A DNA stretch of 60,830 nt from a virus: IMG/VR virus record IMGVR_UViG_3300042503_000802, positions 1 to 60,830 of that record; one strand, 5' to 3'. The notes under the pieces are model-generated. The model was not told where the DNA came from, made no database searches, and was given only the letters and a program-made list of their open reading frames with translations. Each line of letters opens with the position of its first letter. Positions within the stretch are counted from its first letter, which is position 1. Below are positions 8,399 through 16,707 of this stretch, one piece after another. The translations under genes and the position numbers were made by a program.

Positions 8399-9157
8399 AT
8401 GATAACCGATAATTTTATAAAGAAAATATTAAGAGAGGCGACTTCGGAAAAGTCAACTAGAGGATCATATGTTTCTCCTTTATTACCTGGATATAGACAA
8501 TTTGATAAAAATCAAATGGCCCCATTTACAGAATATGTGACTGATTGGGATGACGCATCTTTAGACCATGATAGTTTAGATGGTAAAATGTCAACAGACC
8601 CAAAAACAATTAAAAAGAAAGAAAAAATGGCGGAAAAAATTGCCGCTTATATGAAAAATAATCCCGATTCATTTGCGTGGGCTGACGATGCGGGTGTTAT
8701 GAATGAATTACCGGGAAAAAATACTGACGCAAAACCAATTAAAAATTTTAACACAAAAAAAACCGTAACTAAATTAGATGAATGGGATGAATTAAACAAT
8801 GATGTTATTTCTGAAGATTTAGCTGTTTGGTTTGGTACAAAGAAGAAACCAAAAGGATCTAAACAACCTAAAGGACCTTGGGTTGATATTTGTCGTAAAG
8901 TTGATGGTAAACATCCACCATGCGGAAGACAAGACACATCTAAAGGTTCGTACCCAAAATGTAGAGCTGCAGGTGTTGCAGGTAAAATGAGTGATTCACA
9001 AAAAAAGGCCGCTTGTCAACAAAAAAGAAAGGCTGAAAAAAATGACACACAAACAGGAAAGGGTCAAAAACCAGTTATGACTTCATACAAAACAAAAAAG
9101 GAATCCGTAGATTCCTTAGTTGATAAAATTTTATTTGAGATTAGAAATACGTTCTAA
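8399..9157 (+). CDS. Prohead-type protein with DUF5872-like basic C-terminal domain
   Basis: This 252-residue protein begins with a short amphipathic helix, NFIKKILRE, followed by ATSE. The LRE-ATSE junction (cut predicted after Glu13) matches the INE-ATSE junction of the capsid protein, so the N-terminus may be a capsid-targeting peptide removed by the phage protease. Residues about 140-215 resemble the DUF5872 family: WVDICRK, PPCGRQDTSKGSYPKCRAAG, VAGKMSDSQKKAACQQKRKA. That Cys/Lys-rich domain is known from T4-like aquatic phages and giant viruses, with no settled function. It could bind DNA in the head. The 3' end overlaps the convergent gene at 9131 by 27 bases. Confidence 0.8.
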   Translation: MITDNFIKKILREATSEKSTRGSYVSPLLPGYRQFDKNQMAPFTEYVTDWDDASLDHDSLDGKMSTDPKTIKKKEKMAEKIAAYMKNNPDSFAWADDAGVMNELPGKNTDAKPIKNFNTKKTVTKLDEWDELNNDVISEDLAVWFGTKKKPKGSKQPKGPWVDICRKVDGKHPPCGRQDTSKGSYPKCRAAGVAGKMSDSQKKAACQQKRKAEKNDTQTGKGQKPVMTSYKTKKESVDSLVDKILFEIRNTF

Positions 9158-9550
9158 AACCATATCTAACGAATGTGTTATCCTTGAGTTAACATCACTT
9201 TCTGTTTGAGTACGTCTTTTTTCTGTTTCAATATCAAATATGTAAATTAATCTTTGCCAATCTCTTTCAGATAATTTTACATTATAATTAAAAACATGGT
9301 TAGTTATTTCAACTCTACCATAATCCATTACAATAAAAATCCCAAATATATTATTTACAATGTATCTTTTTTGAGACATTGGTGCAATCATAAATTCTGA
9401 ATTAGGATTTGAAATTAACTTTAGACATATCTTAAAACAAGTTTTCTCATAAGAAACTATCTCTTCTTGATATGTTTTCATCATAGATGATCTTTTTGTC
9501 CAAAGAATCCATCTAACTTTTATTCTTTTTATTAATTTTTTTATCCACAT
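9131..9550 (-). CDS. Hypothetical basic protein
   Basis: A 139-residue product that I do not recognise. The N-terminus is very basic and Trp-rich (MWIKKLIKRIKVRWILWTKR), followed by Cys-containing helices (CFKICLKLI), a strand-rich middle (FGIFIVMDYGRVEI) and an acidic helical end (DMVLERISNLK). The ATG at 9550 is preferred over a TTG seven codons upstream. Its 3' end overlaps the plus-strand gene by 27 bases without a terminator. It is the last gene of the minus-strand block. The basic N-terminus could be a membrane-surface or nucleic-acid-binding helix, but nothing proves this. Confidence 0.65.
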   Translation of the reverse strand: MWIKKLIKRIKVRWILWTKRSSMMKTYQEEIVSYEKTCFKICLKLISNPNSEFMIAPMSQKRYIVNNIFGIFIVMDYGRVEITNHVFNYNVKLSERDWQRLIYIFDIETEKRRTQTESDVNSRITHSLDMVLERISNLK

Positions 9551-9568
9551 ATTTTTTAATTTATGGTA

Positions 9569-9576
9569 CAAAGATA
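9569..9576 (-). promoter_or_regulatory. Possible host-type promoter -7 element (TATCTTTG)
   Basis: On the minus strand TATCTTTG matches the Bacteroidetes -7 consensus TAnnTTTG, 19 bases before the ATG at 9550. No clear -33 TTTG is present, only T runs, so it may be chance. Confidence 0.3.
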
Positions 9577-9614
9577 TTTATAAAAATTAAATAAAAAAAT
9601 TTTTTATTAAATTA

Positions 9615-10181
9615 TTAGCAATAAGTCCCCGAACATTGTTTTTTACCGTCAAGACCCTTAATTTCTCCTTTACATACTTGTATTGCGTGTCCATTAGCAT
9701 AAGCACTTGGATATACGTCATATTTTGCTTTGGCCGATGCTTTACCTCTAGCACAAAGTGGTGTTCCTGTTTTTTTTCTTCCTTCATTCATCTGATATAA
9801 AGCCAATGCTTTATCAGGATCTTTTTCTGTCATCGCCAAATCATCAATAATATCATCTTCTTCTGACATTATCATATCTTTATCATCAATATTCATAGAC
9901 AATTCCATACCATCTTTTTTTGATTCATTCATAATGAAATCAAAAACTTGATCCATATTGTTTTTTGCTTCTGCAATATGATCTTGAGCCCAATCGTGAC
10001 CATTTTCTAAAATAGATTCAACCATTTCAGGATCTAAATCTAATAATAAATCACATTGTCTTCTCATTTGCTCTAAATTAGAAAAAAACATATATCTATT
10101 TCCTCTATCCTCATTTTCTCTAAGGATTTTTTTAATGATCATACTAAGATCAGATTCTTTTAGTTTAATTATTTTTTTCAT
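9615..10181 (-). CDS. Prohead-type protein with conserved Cys/Tyr-rich phage C-terminal domain
   Basis: This 188-residue protein starts with an amphipathic stretch, LKESDLSMIIKKILREN, which I have seen in similar form at the start of many proteins of aquatic T4-like phages. LRE at residues 20-22 fits the prohead protease site, so this may be a capsid-targeting peptide. The middle is acidic and helical (DKDMIMSEEDDIIDDLAM). The C-terminal 55 residues (GTPLCARGKASAKAKYDVY, PSAYANGHAIQVCKGEIKG, KKQCSGTYC) match a domain common in cyanophages and other T4-like phages, of unknown function. The gene lies three bases after the small gene at 10185. A role inside the head is inferred. Confidence 0.75.
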   Translation of the reverse strand: MKKIIKLKESDLSMIIKKILRENEDRGNRYMFFSNLEQMRRQCDLLLDLDPEMVESILENGHDWAQDHIAEAKNNMDQVFDFIMNESKKDGMELSMNIDDKDMIMSEEDDIIDDLAMTEKDPDKALALYQMNEGRKKTGTPLCARGKASAKAKYDVYPSAYANGHAIQVCKGEIKGLDGKKQCSGTYC

Positions 10182-10184
10182 AAT

Positions 10185-10379
10185 TTATCCATTTAATCCG
10201 TTACCCCCAAGGAGTACCATGTTTAATTGTACCACATCACCACCATCTTGAGAACTCCAAGTTGGATGAGGTGGGTTTACAGATACTACAGTAGAACCGG
10301 TGGCTCCCGTAGTACATATTTGAACACAAATCGTTGATAGTGTTCCAGCGCTTATTGTTGTTAATTCTCCGTCTCCCAT
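10185..10379 (-). CDS. Small hypothetical virion-type protein
   Basis: A 64-residue product without charged clusters, rich in Gly, Thr, Ser and Val, with two Cys in VQICTTG-like context. It has the look of a short beta-rich structural protein (GELTTISAGTLSTICVQIC, then GGNGLNG at the end). It lies between two virion-type genes on the same strand with gaps of 3 and 15 bases. No family is recognised. Confidence 0.6.
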   Translation of the reverse strand: MGDGELTTISAGTLSTICVQICTTGATGSTVVSVNPPHPTWSSQDGGDVVQLNMVLLGGNGLNG

Positions 10380-10394
10380 GACTTTTGTTTTTTA

Positions 10395-11858
10395 TTATTT
10401 TTTATTTACGATTTGAAACTTAATCTGTTTCTTATAAGTATTAACCTCACCACTACTTAACACTTTTATATCAATAAAATATTCGTTAGGTATTTTATCT
10501 CTTGTATCAAATATAAAGTAATATTCATTAGGGGTTCTATTAATTTTGGTCCAATCTTGTACTTGTACTTCAGTAGAACCTTCTTTCACATAAACTCTAT
10601 AAGAAGCATCTACTTTAAGTAAAAGTTGATTAGTTGTGTATGCCTTTTTAATGACCACACCTACTTTACGAACATCGGTATTTAATATTTTTTCATCTTG
10701 TTTAATACCATAAAAATCAAAACCATAAATTGATGGTTCCTGAGACAATGTACCAATCTGTAAAGATTTCTGTAATGGGTATATTGCAAACTCATTGGTA
10801 ACATTTGGTAACGGGAATCCATTCAAATAAAGGTTACTCCAAACATCATTAAATAAACAAGGTGTTTTATATCCAATCAGTGGGGGAATAACAACTTCAT
10901 ATATACCTTTTGCTCTACGACAAGTTGTTAAACCTGTTAACCCTGGTATAGCAGTACAAGAAGTATCTCTAATTTCCACAACAGGATCAAAATCCAAATT
11001 TTGGAAGTCACCATCTTCATAAACATAAAGATATAATTTGTTAACTTTACCTAATACAAATAAATTTCTATCATCCTCAATTAGGTCATCATAGTTTGTT
11101 TGTAAGAAAGGTTCGTAGAATGTTTGAGTATGTCTTGTAAAGAACCCCACAGAATACGTTCCGGTGGTCCCTGAGATGTTTTCTACTTGTGGTAGATAAG
11201 CAATACCCCAACCAACCGGATCACTAATAGAACCGTTTAATATTGAGTTGATTTCATTTGTCATATCAAACTCAATATTTTCATCCCCAAACTCAAAGTG
11301 TTGGGTATCTATAATTTGTAATTGATTATAATTAAATAATCCCGTATTAGTATTACTATATATTCCAGGTTCTTGCCAACTATCTATTGTTGTGGTTGCT
11401 GACCAATTTGATGGTCTATCTGAATAATTTTTATCTTCAAATACCACAGTTGTTGTTGGGATATAATCATACCCAACTCCCTCATCCCAATTTTGTGGGG
11501 TACCAGGTATTGTACTATTATTAAGTGGTATTCTAAATAAGAATAAATCAAATGATGTTGCCCTATATCTTCCTTGAGATGTTGACGTATTTAAGAAGTC
11601 CTTATCAAAATATGATGTGTTAGTCATATTTAAGGTATGTGTCATTGCTGACGTACATCCTGTTGATACTGTACCATCATTAATTTTTTGAGTTAGTAAA
11701 CTTAGATCAATATCAAAAATAAATCTGCTAAACCCTCTTGGGTTAACAATACCATCCTCACCATAATATAATTCCATTACAGGGTTTCTACCTGTATTTG
11801 TTAGATTATTATATATTATAGTGTTATTCCTACTAAAATATGAATTATTAATTGACAT
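10395..11858 (-). CDS. Putative virion structural protein, beta-rich
   Basis: A 487-residue protein rich in Asn, Thr, Tyr and Phe, with many alternating strands (FSRFIFDIDLSLL, YSVGFFTRHTQTFYEPFL, KLYLYVYEDGDF, YYFIFDTRDKIPNEYFIDI). The last 110 residues look like one or two immunoglobulin-like beta domains (SYRVYVKEGSTEVQVQDW). I do not recognise the family. It follows the gp5-like baseplate gene on the same strand and has its own TATTTAT element 20 bases upstream, so a role in baseplate or tail is likely. Confidence 0.75.
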   Translation of the reverse strand: MSINNSYFSRNNTIIYNNLTNTGRNPVMELYYGEDGIVNPRGFSRFIFDIDLSLLTQKINDGTVSTGCTSAMTHTLNMTNTSYFDKDFLNTSTSQGRYRATSFDLFLFRIPLNNSTIPGTPQNWDEGVGYDYIPTTTVVFEDKNYSDRPSNWSATTTIDSWQEPGIYSNTNTGLFNYNQLQIIDTQHFEFGDENIEFDMTNEINSILNGSISDPVGWGIAYLPQVENISGTTGTYSVGFFTRHTQTFYEPFLQTNYDDLIEDDRNLFVLGKVNKLYLYVYEDGDFQNLDFDPVVEIRDTSCTAIPGLTGLTTCRRAKGIYEVVIPPLIGYKTPCLFNDVWSNLYLNGFPLPNVTNEFAIYPLQKSLQIGTLSQEPSIYGFDFYGIKQDEKILNTDVRKVGVVIKKAYTTNQLLLKVDASYRVYVKEGSTEVQVQDWTKINRTPNEYYFIFDTRDKIPNEYFIDIKVLSSGEVNTYKKQIKFQIVNKK

Positions 11859-11871
11859 TATACTTTTTTAT

Positions 11872-11878
11872 ATAAATA
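11872..11878 (-). promoter_or_regulatory. Putative late promoter -10 element (TATTTAT, minus strand)
   Basis: On the minus strand TATTTAT starts 20 bases before the ATG at 11858, followed by ATAAAAAAG. It overlaps the end of the upstream baseplate gene. Confidence 0.55.
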
Positions 11879-13417
11879 TCAATTAATTCGGATATTTTGA
11901 TTTAGAATGTTATTTTCAGCGTTATTAATTGTTTCTTGAATTTTTCTACCCGAAACTCCCGCATTTGGGTATTCTTTAATTGGTGGTAAGCCAGGGAATG
12001 GATGTACGTGTGTTAACATGAAGTCAACTATCTGATTTAATAGATCCATAAGTTCTTCCCCCCTTACCATTGAGTTTGTTTTCTTATATATTTCTATTGC
12101 TAATTTAGGTTGGGGGATGCCATAAAGAGTGTCTTTTAAATCTATCTCAAATTTACCTTTGGATTTATTTGTTAATAAATATAATTTGTCACCACCTAAT
12201 ACTGAGTAAGTGACGGGTTGTACTAAATAGTCACGTTTTTCAATATCAATACTTTTAAGTTCAGGTAATATTCCTAATTTTTCGGGAGATCTTTTCCACA
12301 CTAATCCAAAACCTCTTTCATCATATGCGTAACTTAAAGATACTTTGTTGTTTAGTAACATTACTTTACTTGATTGTAATATATTGGATGATGCGTTTGC
12401 TAATGACGCAAATCCTGTGACAATGTATTCATAAGTTGTTTGATCAGGACCATAAAAAAACGGAAACTGATTACTAATCGTTTGATTTGGATACCCTAAA
12501 GATGGATCCCAAGAAATCTCACCTTCATTCACTCCTCTTATTAATTCATTAATAATAGTGGAGGCCTCACTTAACGATTTACCTATAAATGTAATTTCGT
12601 AAATGGGACTTATTGTTTGACCGGCAAGTAAATCAATACTTTGATTAATAACAGATACTTTGTAATTATCATTATTACCGGGTAATGAATACACACTTAC
12701 TTTACCATCATATGTTGTGGATACCGAATTTAAATTAGTTACCGACCATTGTACATATGTTTTTGTTGAGATGTCTTCAAACGTTTCTGAGGTAACCGTT
12801 TCAGTTCCATTATTAACATTCTCTAATTCAAAACTTGATATCTGTAAGAAACTTCTTAAATCGTTTCTAACTACAGGTATATTATTATTACCTGATGATA
12901 ATGTTTTACCCGCTCTTATTAAAACTTCATTTTCTTTTACAACAATATCAGCAGTTCCCCTACCTAAAACAGCATTATCTCCCGGTAATGGATAAACACC
13001 AGTTAATGAAACATTAACTTTACCTGTTGTTGGATCTATTGGTGAAAATGCTTGTTGTAATTTTTCACCACTCGCTAATACTGATTGGGCGTTATTATAA
13101 TCTTCTTTTTTATTATTCCATGGACGACTTATTGGTCCTTGAATATAAAATTTGTTTGCATCAATAGGTTCTGCCTTATTGGAATAGAATATATGAACAT
13201 ATTCTCCAACTTGGGGAATTTGATTAAAATAATAAGGTATTAATGGGGTAAAAATTAACGGGTCGTTTTGTTTCCACTTATCGGTTTTTGGGTTAAAGTT
13301 TTCAGGATATATAAATGCCTCTACCTCATCTTTAGGTTCAACCCTAATACGACCAATTAATAATGGGTCATCAATATCTTTGACCCTACCAAAAAATATC
13401 ATTTTATTATTTTCCAT
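11879..13417 (-). CDS. Baseplate protein with gp5-like OB-fold
   Basis: This 512-residue protein starts with an OB-fold of the T4 gp5/VgrG type: FFGRVKDIDDPLLIGRIRV at about 8-26, NDPLIFTPLIPYYFNQIP near 52-68, and QVGEYVHIFYSNKAEP near 70-85. In T4, gp5 sits at the baseplate hub and spike. No lysozyme domain is visible, as is usual in many T4-like phages outside the coliphages. The C-terminal part has KLYLLTNKSKGKFEIDL and the HVHPFPGLPP segment often seen in gp5-like proteins. It overlaps the small upstream gene by 11 bases. The OB-fold call is sound; hub against wedge position is not proven. Confidence 0.8.
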   Translation of the reverse strand: MENNKMIFFGRVKDIDDPLLIGRIRVEPKDEVEAFIYPENFNPKTDKWKQNDPLIFTPLIPYYFNQIPQVGEYVHIFYSNKAEPIDANKFYIQGPISRPWNNKKEDYNNAQSVLASGEKLQQAFSPIDPTTGKVNVSLTGVYPLPGDNAVLGRGTADIVVKENEVLIRAGKTLSSGNNNIPVVRNDLRSFLQISSFELENVNNGTETVTSETFEDISTKTYVQWSVTNLNSVSTTYDGKVSVYSLPGNNDNYKVSVINQSIDLLAGQTISPIYEITFIGKSLSEASTIINELIRGVNEGEISWDPSLGYPNQTISNQFPFFYGPDQTTYEYIVTGFASLANASSNILQSSKVMLLNNKVSLSYAYDERGFGLVWKRSPEKLGILPELKSIDIEKRDYLVQPVTYSVLGGDKLYLLTNKSKGKFEIDLKDTLYGIPQPKLAIEIYKKTNSMVRGEELMDLLNQIVDFMLTHVHPFPGLPPIKEYPNAGVSGRKIQETINNAENNILNQNIRIN

Positions 13418-13634
13418 TTCTTGATTTATACTCTTTTAATATTTTATTATACGCAAATTCTAATTTATCTAAATGTTCGGTCATTTTTATTAAACTTTCT
13501 TTAGTTAATTCAAAATCTTTTTTAACAAATTCCAAGGCAACCACCAAATCTTTATTAGATCTTGTTTTATGTTCTTTAATTATTTCCGCAATCTCACTAG
13601 CGGTAACTTTAATATTTTCACTATTGTATTCCAT
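13407..13634 (-). CDS. Small helical hypothetical protein
   Basis: A 75-residue, highly charged protein that is probably one or two long helices forming a coiled coil (ASEIAEIIKEHK, then FELTKESLIKMTEHLDKLEF). It lies between the 643-residue gene and the baseplate gene, 3 bases after the former and overlapping the latter by 11 bases, so the three are translated from one message. It may be an assembly chaperone or a connector, but no family is recognised. Confidence 0.65.
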   Translation of the reverse strand: MEYNSENIKVTASEIAEIIKEHKTRSNKDLVVALEFVKKDFELTKESLIKMTEHLDKLEFAYNKILKEYKSRNGK

Positions 13635-13637
13635 AAT

Positions 13638-15569
13638 TTATAATTTTTTTCCGTAAACTACTTGGGGTATTGTTATACCAATAGGTAAAACACTTAATGG
13701 ATCCACCGCAATTTGTACCTGACCATTTTTTGTTTCTTCTTCATCAATTGCCCCAATTATTGCATCTGCCGCAGCTAAAAATAAATTTGGACTTCCATCT
13801 GGCATAGGTCCTGTGGGTAATCCTAACTCATCAAATTTCTCTATAACTTTTAACATTGCTCTTGTTTTTGAAAACCCCGTTAAAACCCTACTTGCAACCA
13901 ACAAAGCATATGGTAAAGGTTTTTTTTGTGATTTTAGTGACTTTTCAACTAAACTTAAAACAGATAGTAAATCATCTATTACACTTTTACATTGTCTAAA
14001 ATCTGTTACCATTTTTGTTATTAATGCAACTAAAGATAAAACCAACAATGATTTTTTTACAATCGATTCATCTTTTATATCCGCCAATATTGATTGAGTT
14101 AAAGCAATAATATCGGCCTTTATTATGTCAAAAAGTATCTTTACAAAAAGTGCCATTACTTTAGATGCTAATTGGACTATGTATGTTTTAAATTTTTTCG
14201 CAAATTCCATTAAAGAATTAACCGAATCTACAGTGTCCTGACCTAATGATTTAGCCATAATCATTATTGGTAGAATTGTTTTTGGGGATAATATTGTCAT
14301 TAATAAAGCTCTTGGGTATTCTTTTAGGAAACTAAGATCTAAATTAAGACCCTTCCTTTCAAATGTTTTTGTAATATTTTCTGCCGCATTATTAATTTCA
14401 TTATTATTATTTGTACCAGGGTTAAATATTAAACTATCCAATGTGTCTAACACCGAATTCACCTCAACAGGTAATTTAACAGACCCACATTCCTCAAATT
14501 CAACAACACCTAATTTAATGTCAGAAACTACAGAATCAATATATCTTAAATCAACTTCAGTAAATTCAAAAAATGCATCGTCAACCACATCTGTTTGAGA
14601 TATTTTTGCAACACCGGAGACATCAATTTCTTTGGTTTCATCAAAACACATCCCAAATATACGTTTCATAACCATTAAAAATTTCGTAAAGTCAATCAGT
14701 TTTTTATCACCATCTTTTTTCTCTATTGAGATCGCACCTGTTAATTGATTTATTAAATTTGTGAATAAATACTTATAATCAATTATATCTATTGAGGAAT
14801 AATAATCTTTGAAGAACTCCGATACTTTATTAGTATTATTTGATCTTGGTTTTAAATCTATTTTAAAAAAGTTACCCACAACCAAGTTACCATTAATATC
14901 ATTATAATTTTCCACATAAGTTATATCAAATAAGTCCTGAGTAGATGGGCCTTTATAATCAACTCCGGCAAATGACGGTGAAGAATACGGTACGTTAATA
15001 TTTTGTATTCTATTATACAACTCTTTGTTCATTGAAAATGGAGTTGTATTATATGTTATTGGATCTTTTTCATAAGATACTTTACCAACCATATTAGATG
15101 GATCTTCTTTTAAAAGACCAACAAAATCAACGGCTCCCACTTTTATATAAAATGTGCTATTTGCGGGAAACTCTTGTTCTGATTCACACCCAACCGCCTT
15201 TACACCTAATTCTGAAACAATATCAAATATTTGAGGTTTTATTTGTTCAATTGCGGTAACAAATGTTTTTTTTAAATATTTTGTTGTTTTTGTGTCTCCA
15301 CTTTTTTGAGTTAGAAATTTAATTTCTAACATTTGATCAAATTGAGTTTTAAAATCTTTTTGGAATTTTTGTTTTGCCTTTTCTGCGGATGATAATTGTT
15401 TATTGGCGAATTTACCAAATTTACTTTCTAAACCACCACCCCAATCTTCAAATGAATCACCAGCTTTCTTTTCAAGTTTTTTAATATCTTTTTTTACTTG
15501 ATTATACTTTTGTTTTGTGGTTACTTCTTTCTTAATTTTTTTATATCCGTCATCTATATCTAATGGCAT
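13638..15569 (-). CDS. Large virion protein with hydrophobic helical C-terminal half
   Basis: A 643-residue protein. Residues 1-60 are Lys-rich and coiled coil-like. A middle region of mixed strands (about 100-370) is followed by a long hydrophobic helical part: LLMTILSPKTILPIMIMAKS near 424-443, VMALFVKILFDIIKADIIAL near 466-490, and SLLVLSLVALITKMV near 505-520. It ends with PIGITIPQVVYGKKL. It lies beside the gp5-like gene, so it is probably a baseplate or tail component. The hydrophobic helices might touch the host membrane or a tail tube lumen, but this is only inference. No family is recognised. Confidence 0.65.
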   Translation of the reverse strand: MPLDIDDGYKKIKKEVTTKQKYNQVKKDIKKLEKKAGDSFEDWGGGLESKFGKFANKQLSSAEKAKQKFQKDFKTQFDQMLEIKFLTQKSGDTKTTKYLKKTFVTAIEQIKPQIFDIVSELGVKAVGCESEQEFPANSTFYIKVGAVDFVGLLKEDPSNMVGKVSYEKDPITYNTTPFSMNKELYNRIQNINVPYSSPSFAGVDYKGPSTQDLFDITYVENYNDINGNLVVGNFFKIDLKPRSNNTNKVSEFFKDYYSSIDIIDYKYLFTNLINQLTGAISIEKKDGDKKLIDFTKFLMVMKRIFGMCFDETKEIDVSGVAKISQTDVVDDAFFEFTEVDLRYIDSVVSDIKLGVVEFEECGSVKLPVEVNSVLDTLDSLIFNPGTNNNNEINNAAENITKTFERKGLNLDLSFLKEYPRALLMTILSPKTILPIMIMAKSLGQDTVDSVNSLMEFAKKFKTYIVQLASKVMALFVKILFDIIKADIIALTQSILADIKDESIVKKSLLVLSLVALITKMVTDFRQCKSVIDDLLSVLSLVEKSLKSQKKPLPYALLVASRVLTGFSKTRAMLKVIEKFDELGLPTGPMPDGSPNLFLAAADAIIGAIDEEETKNGQVQIAVDPLSVLPIGITIPQVVYGKKL

Positions 15570-15571
15570 AA

Positions 15572-15940
15572 TTATTTCATTTTATAATTTTTATCATCAG
15601 AAATATCTTTATGTATTAAATTTTGGATTGTTTCGTCATCAAGATCCATATCGGATAAAGTAAAATCATCTTCTTTTTCCGTTGATTTTTGCCAAATTTG
15701 AGCCTGTAATTTTGATAGTGATAATTTTTTCTCAACACAATCATTAATAATTTTTTGTTGTTTTTCAATAACAGGTCCAATAAGAGTCATGTCTTCCGGT
15801 TCTTTCATCATTGTCAACATCTTGTTTTGTATTCTAATTGCAGTATTTCTTTGTTCTACTAATTCATTGTAGATTTCCTGCATTAAGGATAACATTGAGT
15901 CCTTAGTTAAATTAATTGTTTTTTTACTTGGTCTTGGCAT
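15572..15940 (-). CDS. Hypothetical helical protein
   Basis: A 122-residue protein, basic at the start (MPRPSKKTINLTK) and otherwise helical (MLSLMQEIYNELVEQRNTA, KQQKIINDCVEKKLSLSKL), with an acidic end (DDFTLSDMDLDDETI). It is preceded by a TATTTAT element only 11 bases before the ATG and followed after two bases by the 643-residue gene. It may be the first gene of the baseplate unit. Function unknown. Confidence 0.65.
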   Translation of the reverse strand: MPRPSKKTINLTKDSMLSLMQEIYNELVEQRNTAIRIQNKMLTMMKEPEDMTLIGPVIEKQQKIINDCVEKKLSLSKLQAQIWQKSTEKEDDFTLSDMDLDDETIQNLIHKDISDDKNYKMK

Positions 15941-15944
15941 ACTT

Positions 15945-15951
15945 ATAAATA
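15945..15951 (-). promoter_or_regulatory. Putative late promoter -10 element (TATTTAT, minus strand)
   Basis: On the minus strand TATTTAT starts 11 bases before the ATG at 15940. If it is a -10 element, the message would start only a few bases before the start codon. It lies just downstream of the sigma gene. Confidence 0.45.
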
Positions 15952-15960
15952 TTTGTTTTT

Positions 15961-16707
15961 TTATTTTAACAATTCCTGAACCATTTGAAAGTAAACTTTC
16001 TTATATCTTTTAATCGAAGTTCTTATTTCTTTCGTACTTAAATTTGTCATTTCCCTTAATTCAAACAAGATGACATTTTTGTTAAATTTATTATTACTTG
16101 TATCTAAAAATATATCATTATAATTTTCAAATATATCATATAACGCTTGTCCTAATTTAACTTCCTGTTCTGTGATTGCTTTCTCGCCCATTGAATCTTT
16201 TAGTTTTATTAAAAACTTTTTAATTATTTCTTCTGTTGTAAGAGTGTCGTCATCAATATGATATATCATATCAGGACTATGTTGTAAATCGGCAGATATA
16301 TCTTCATAGGATATTTTTCTATTGGTTTCTTTTTGATCTTTCATTATTTGACCCATCAAATAATTTTTACAAATAGTACCAAAATAAGAATAGGCCTTTT
16401 TTTCTTTTGCCGGTTTAAACTTATCGATTTTTGTCATTAAAAATGAATGTGTGTCTATATGAATTTCCTCAAAATTCATATCTTTCCTATATAACTTATA
16501 TCGTCTTATAATTGACGATATCATTTTGTCTAAGGGTATTCTTAAATAATTGTTATATATTCTATTTTTCTCATCCATTGTGGTTGCGGTTAGATATTCT
16601 CTAACCGCATTTTCCTCAACTTCATCAAAATAATTATTTGATTTTGGTTTTCTACCCTTCTTTTTCGATCCATCAATATTATCTAATACATTTTCATTTT
16701 CAGACAT
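15961..16707 (-). CDS. gp55: Late-transcription sigma factor, T4 gp55-like
   Basis: The 248-residue product is a small sigma70-family protein of the gp55 type, which directs host RNA polymerase to phage late promoters. The sigma region 2-like part is at about 55-138: LRIPLDKMISSIIRRYKLYR, a HIDTHSFLMTKIDKFKP segment, and AYSYFGTICKNYLMGQIMKD with the aromatic residues used for promoter melting. A basic N-terminus (KKKGRKPK) precedes it. The C-terminal helix (RTSIKRYKKVYFQMVQELL) is where gp55 proteins contact the sliding clamp, although no clear clamp motif is seen. T4 gp55 is 185 residues. It shares one base with the glycosyltransferase start upstream. It is the likely reader of the TATTTAT elements. 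Confidence 0.8.
   Translation of the reverse strand: MSENENVLDNIDGSKKKGRKPKSNNYFDEVEENAVREYLTATTMDEKNRIYNNYLRIPLDKMISSIIRRYKLYRKDMNFEEIHIDTHSFLMTKIDKFKPAKEKKAYSYFGTICKNYLMGQIMKDQKETNRKISYEDISADLQHSPDMIYHIDDDTLTTEEIIKKFLIKLKDSMGEKAITEQEVKLGQALYDIFENYNDIFLDTSNNKFNKNVILFELREMTNLSTKEIRTSIKRYKKVYFQMVQELLK

Noticed and set aside
9575-9581. TATTTAT in plus orientation
   Set aside because: No plus-strand gene follows; it lies upstream of a minus-strand gene, so in this orientation it is probably chance in A+T-rich DNA.
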